A stretch of DNA of 64,000 nt. Source: Acanthamoeba sp. SK_2022b. Its lineage: Eukaryota; Discosea; Longamoebia; Acanthamoebidae. The DNA lies in NCBI GenBank assembly GCA_027943245.1, contig JANDJZ010000173.1:1-64000 (forward strand). The letters are read 5' to 3'. Position 1 is the first letter of the stretch. The number at the start of each line of letters is the position of its first letter. The translations under genes were made by a program, and so were the position numbers. The notes beneath the pieces were generated by a model that was given only the letters and a program-made list of their open reading frames with translations, was not told the DNA's origin and searched no databases. This document shows positions 60,163 through 64,000 of this stretch, piece by piece.

Positions 60163-60744
60163 ATGATGGAGGCGGAGGTCGCAGCTCAGGTGAAGGAGGC
60201 GACGGGGTGGGCCGAACAGTTGGACGCATTGACCCAGACGCGTATGGATTCGGTGGTGCTGGGCTGCCTGCTGGGCCTGCTGAGTGCGGCACTTCTGCAC
60301 TGGGTGGTGTGGCCCTACGTGCTGGGGTGGCGCGTGGGCGAGGATAGCGCCGGGAAGAAGCGAACGTGGCCGGCGTGGCAGTTCTTCACGGCGACGGCCA
60401 TCCTCGGGGCGTGGTTTGCCGCGGCCTTGGGCACCCTGGGCGTGGGTCTGTTCCTCTGGGGACTGGCCATGTGGGCCTTCAACCGAACCGCCCGATTAGG
60501 CAACTCGGGCTGGGACCGCCCATGACCCCTTACATCCACACAGCCTCGGTAGCGCTTGCCTCGCTCGGCTGCACTACAAAGTGTCTCGAGATGCTGACCC
60601 CGTCGCTTCTCTTCAACAGAGAGCGGAATAGTGGACGTGGTTGAGCTCTATTCTACGCTGCTTGCCGTCAGTCACGACTACGACAGGGCGTATTCACGCA
60701 AGTCACGCAAGATGTACATGGAAGACGAGCAACCTACTGTGTGA
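60163..60744 (+). CDS. Small two-helix membrane protein
   Basis: Best model: two exons (60163-60499, 60620-60744), 153 residues. A polar N-terminus is followed by helices VLGCLLGLLSAALLHWVVWP and AWFAAALGTLGVGLFLWGLA. The tail is polar (DVVELYSTLLAVSHDYDRAY, then a basic SRKSRKM and an acidic end). The second exon reads as clear coding sequence and joins in frame only if the intron starts with GC (TTAG-GCAACT, close to the GC-donor consensus). If that intron is not used, the protein stops at 60525 with 120 residues. Family not recognised. Confidence 0.55.
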
Positions 60745-60841
60745 CTGGACAACGCTAATGATGGCGGAGTTTATTGTTTGATGGTCGAGGAAGGAGAGAG
60801 GCCTATGTACATCGGGAGCGAGTAGAGAGCTGAGGTGCAGA

Positions 60842-64000
<3,159 letters not shown>

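Overview
The window is nuclear DNA of a free-living amoebozoan, most likely Acanthamoeba (A. castellanii-like). Evidence seen in the sequence: dense genes on both strands, almost all split by short GT-AG introns (roughly 50-120 bases), a GC-rich codon preference, and families typical of that genus, such as a receptor with PstS-like ectodomains and two tyrosine-kinase-like (TKL) domains around a cyclase-like domain. I see no prokaryotic or organellar layout. No tRNA, rRNA, CRISPR array or intact transposon was found. I support 26 protein genes, of which the first and last are cut by the window edges.

Layout. 1-7.9 kb: the 3' end of a DIL (dilute) domain protein, an intronless secreted RidA-like protein behind a clear TATA box, and a 1606-residue dual-kinase receptor. 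8.1-9.5 kb: an eight-exon gene encoding one polypeptide with H2B followed by H2A, a fused histone doublet. 10-12.2 kb: sulfide:quinone oxidoreductase (minus strand). 12.4-15.7 kb: a gene-free, AT-richer, strongly CpG-depleted island between divergent genes. 15.75-20.8 kb: an 18-exon TPR plus nucleotidyltransferase-like protein. 20.9-25.8 kb (minus): SLC35F-like transporter, Kv-beta-type aldo/keto reductase, secreted phospholipase A2-like protein. 26.5-28.4 kb: SMYD-type SET/MYND protein. 28.5-32.7 kb (minus): cytosolic RidA, a protein of unknown family with kinase-fold hints, and GAPDH. 33-35 kb: ankyrin-SET protein. 35.1-36 kb (minus): glyoxalase-fold protein. 36.7-47.8 kb (plus): AKR7-like reductase, a four-helix membrane protein, TMEM53/DUF829 protein, a chromodomain-PP2C fusion phosphatase, and a GT2-GT4 glycosyltransferase. 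48.1-53.8 kb: cytochrome P450, ABITRAM/Simiate (minus), and a HAD plus 2H-phosphoesterase RNA-repair-like protein. 55-64 kb: a Patched/NPC1-like RND protein (minus), a small membrane protein, and a KDM4-like JmjC demethylase running off the right edge (minus).

How the genes relate. There is no operon logic; neighbours are mostly independent. Two themes stand out. Five of 26 genes are chromatin-related: the H2B-H2A doublet, two SET proteins, the chromodomain phosphatase and the JmjC demethylase. There is also a set of redox and detoxification enzymes: SQR, two aldo/keto reductases, a glyoxalase-like protein, a P450 and two RidA proteins. The most notable finds are the intron-bearing H2B-H2A doublet, a form otherwise known to me from giant viruses that infect amoebae, the chromodomain-PP2C fusion, and the CpG-depleted island, which looks like a methylation-decay footprint. 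Exon junctions were read by hand from splice signals and frame continuity. They are given to the base where I checked phase across the whole gene, and as approximate elsewhere.
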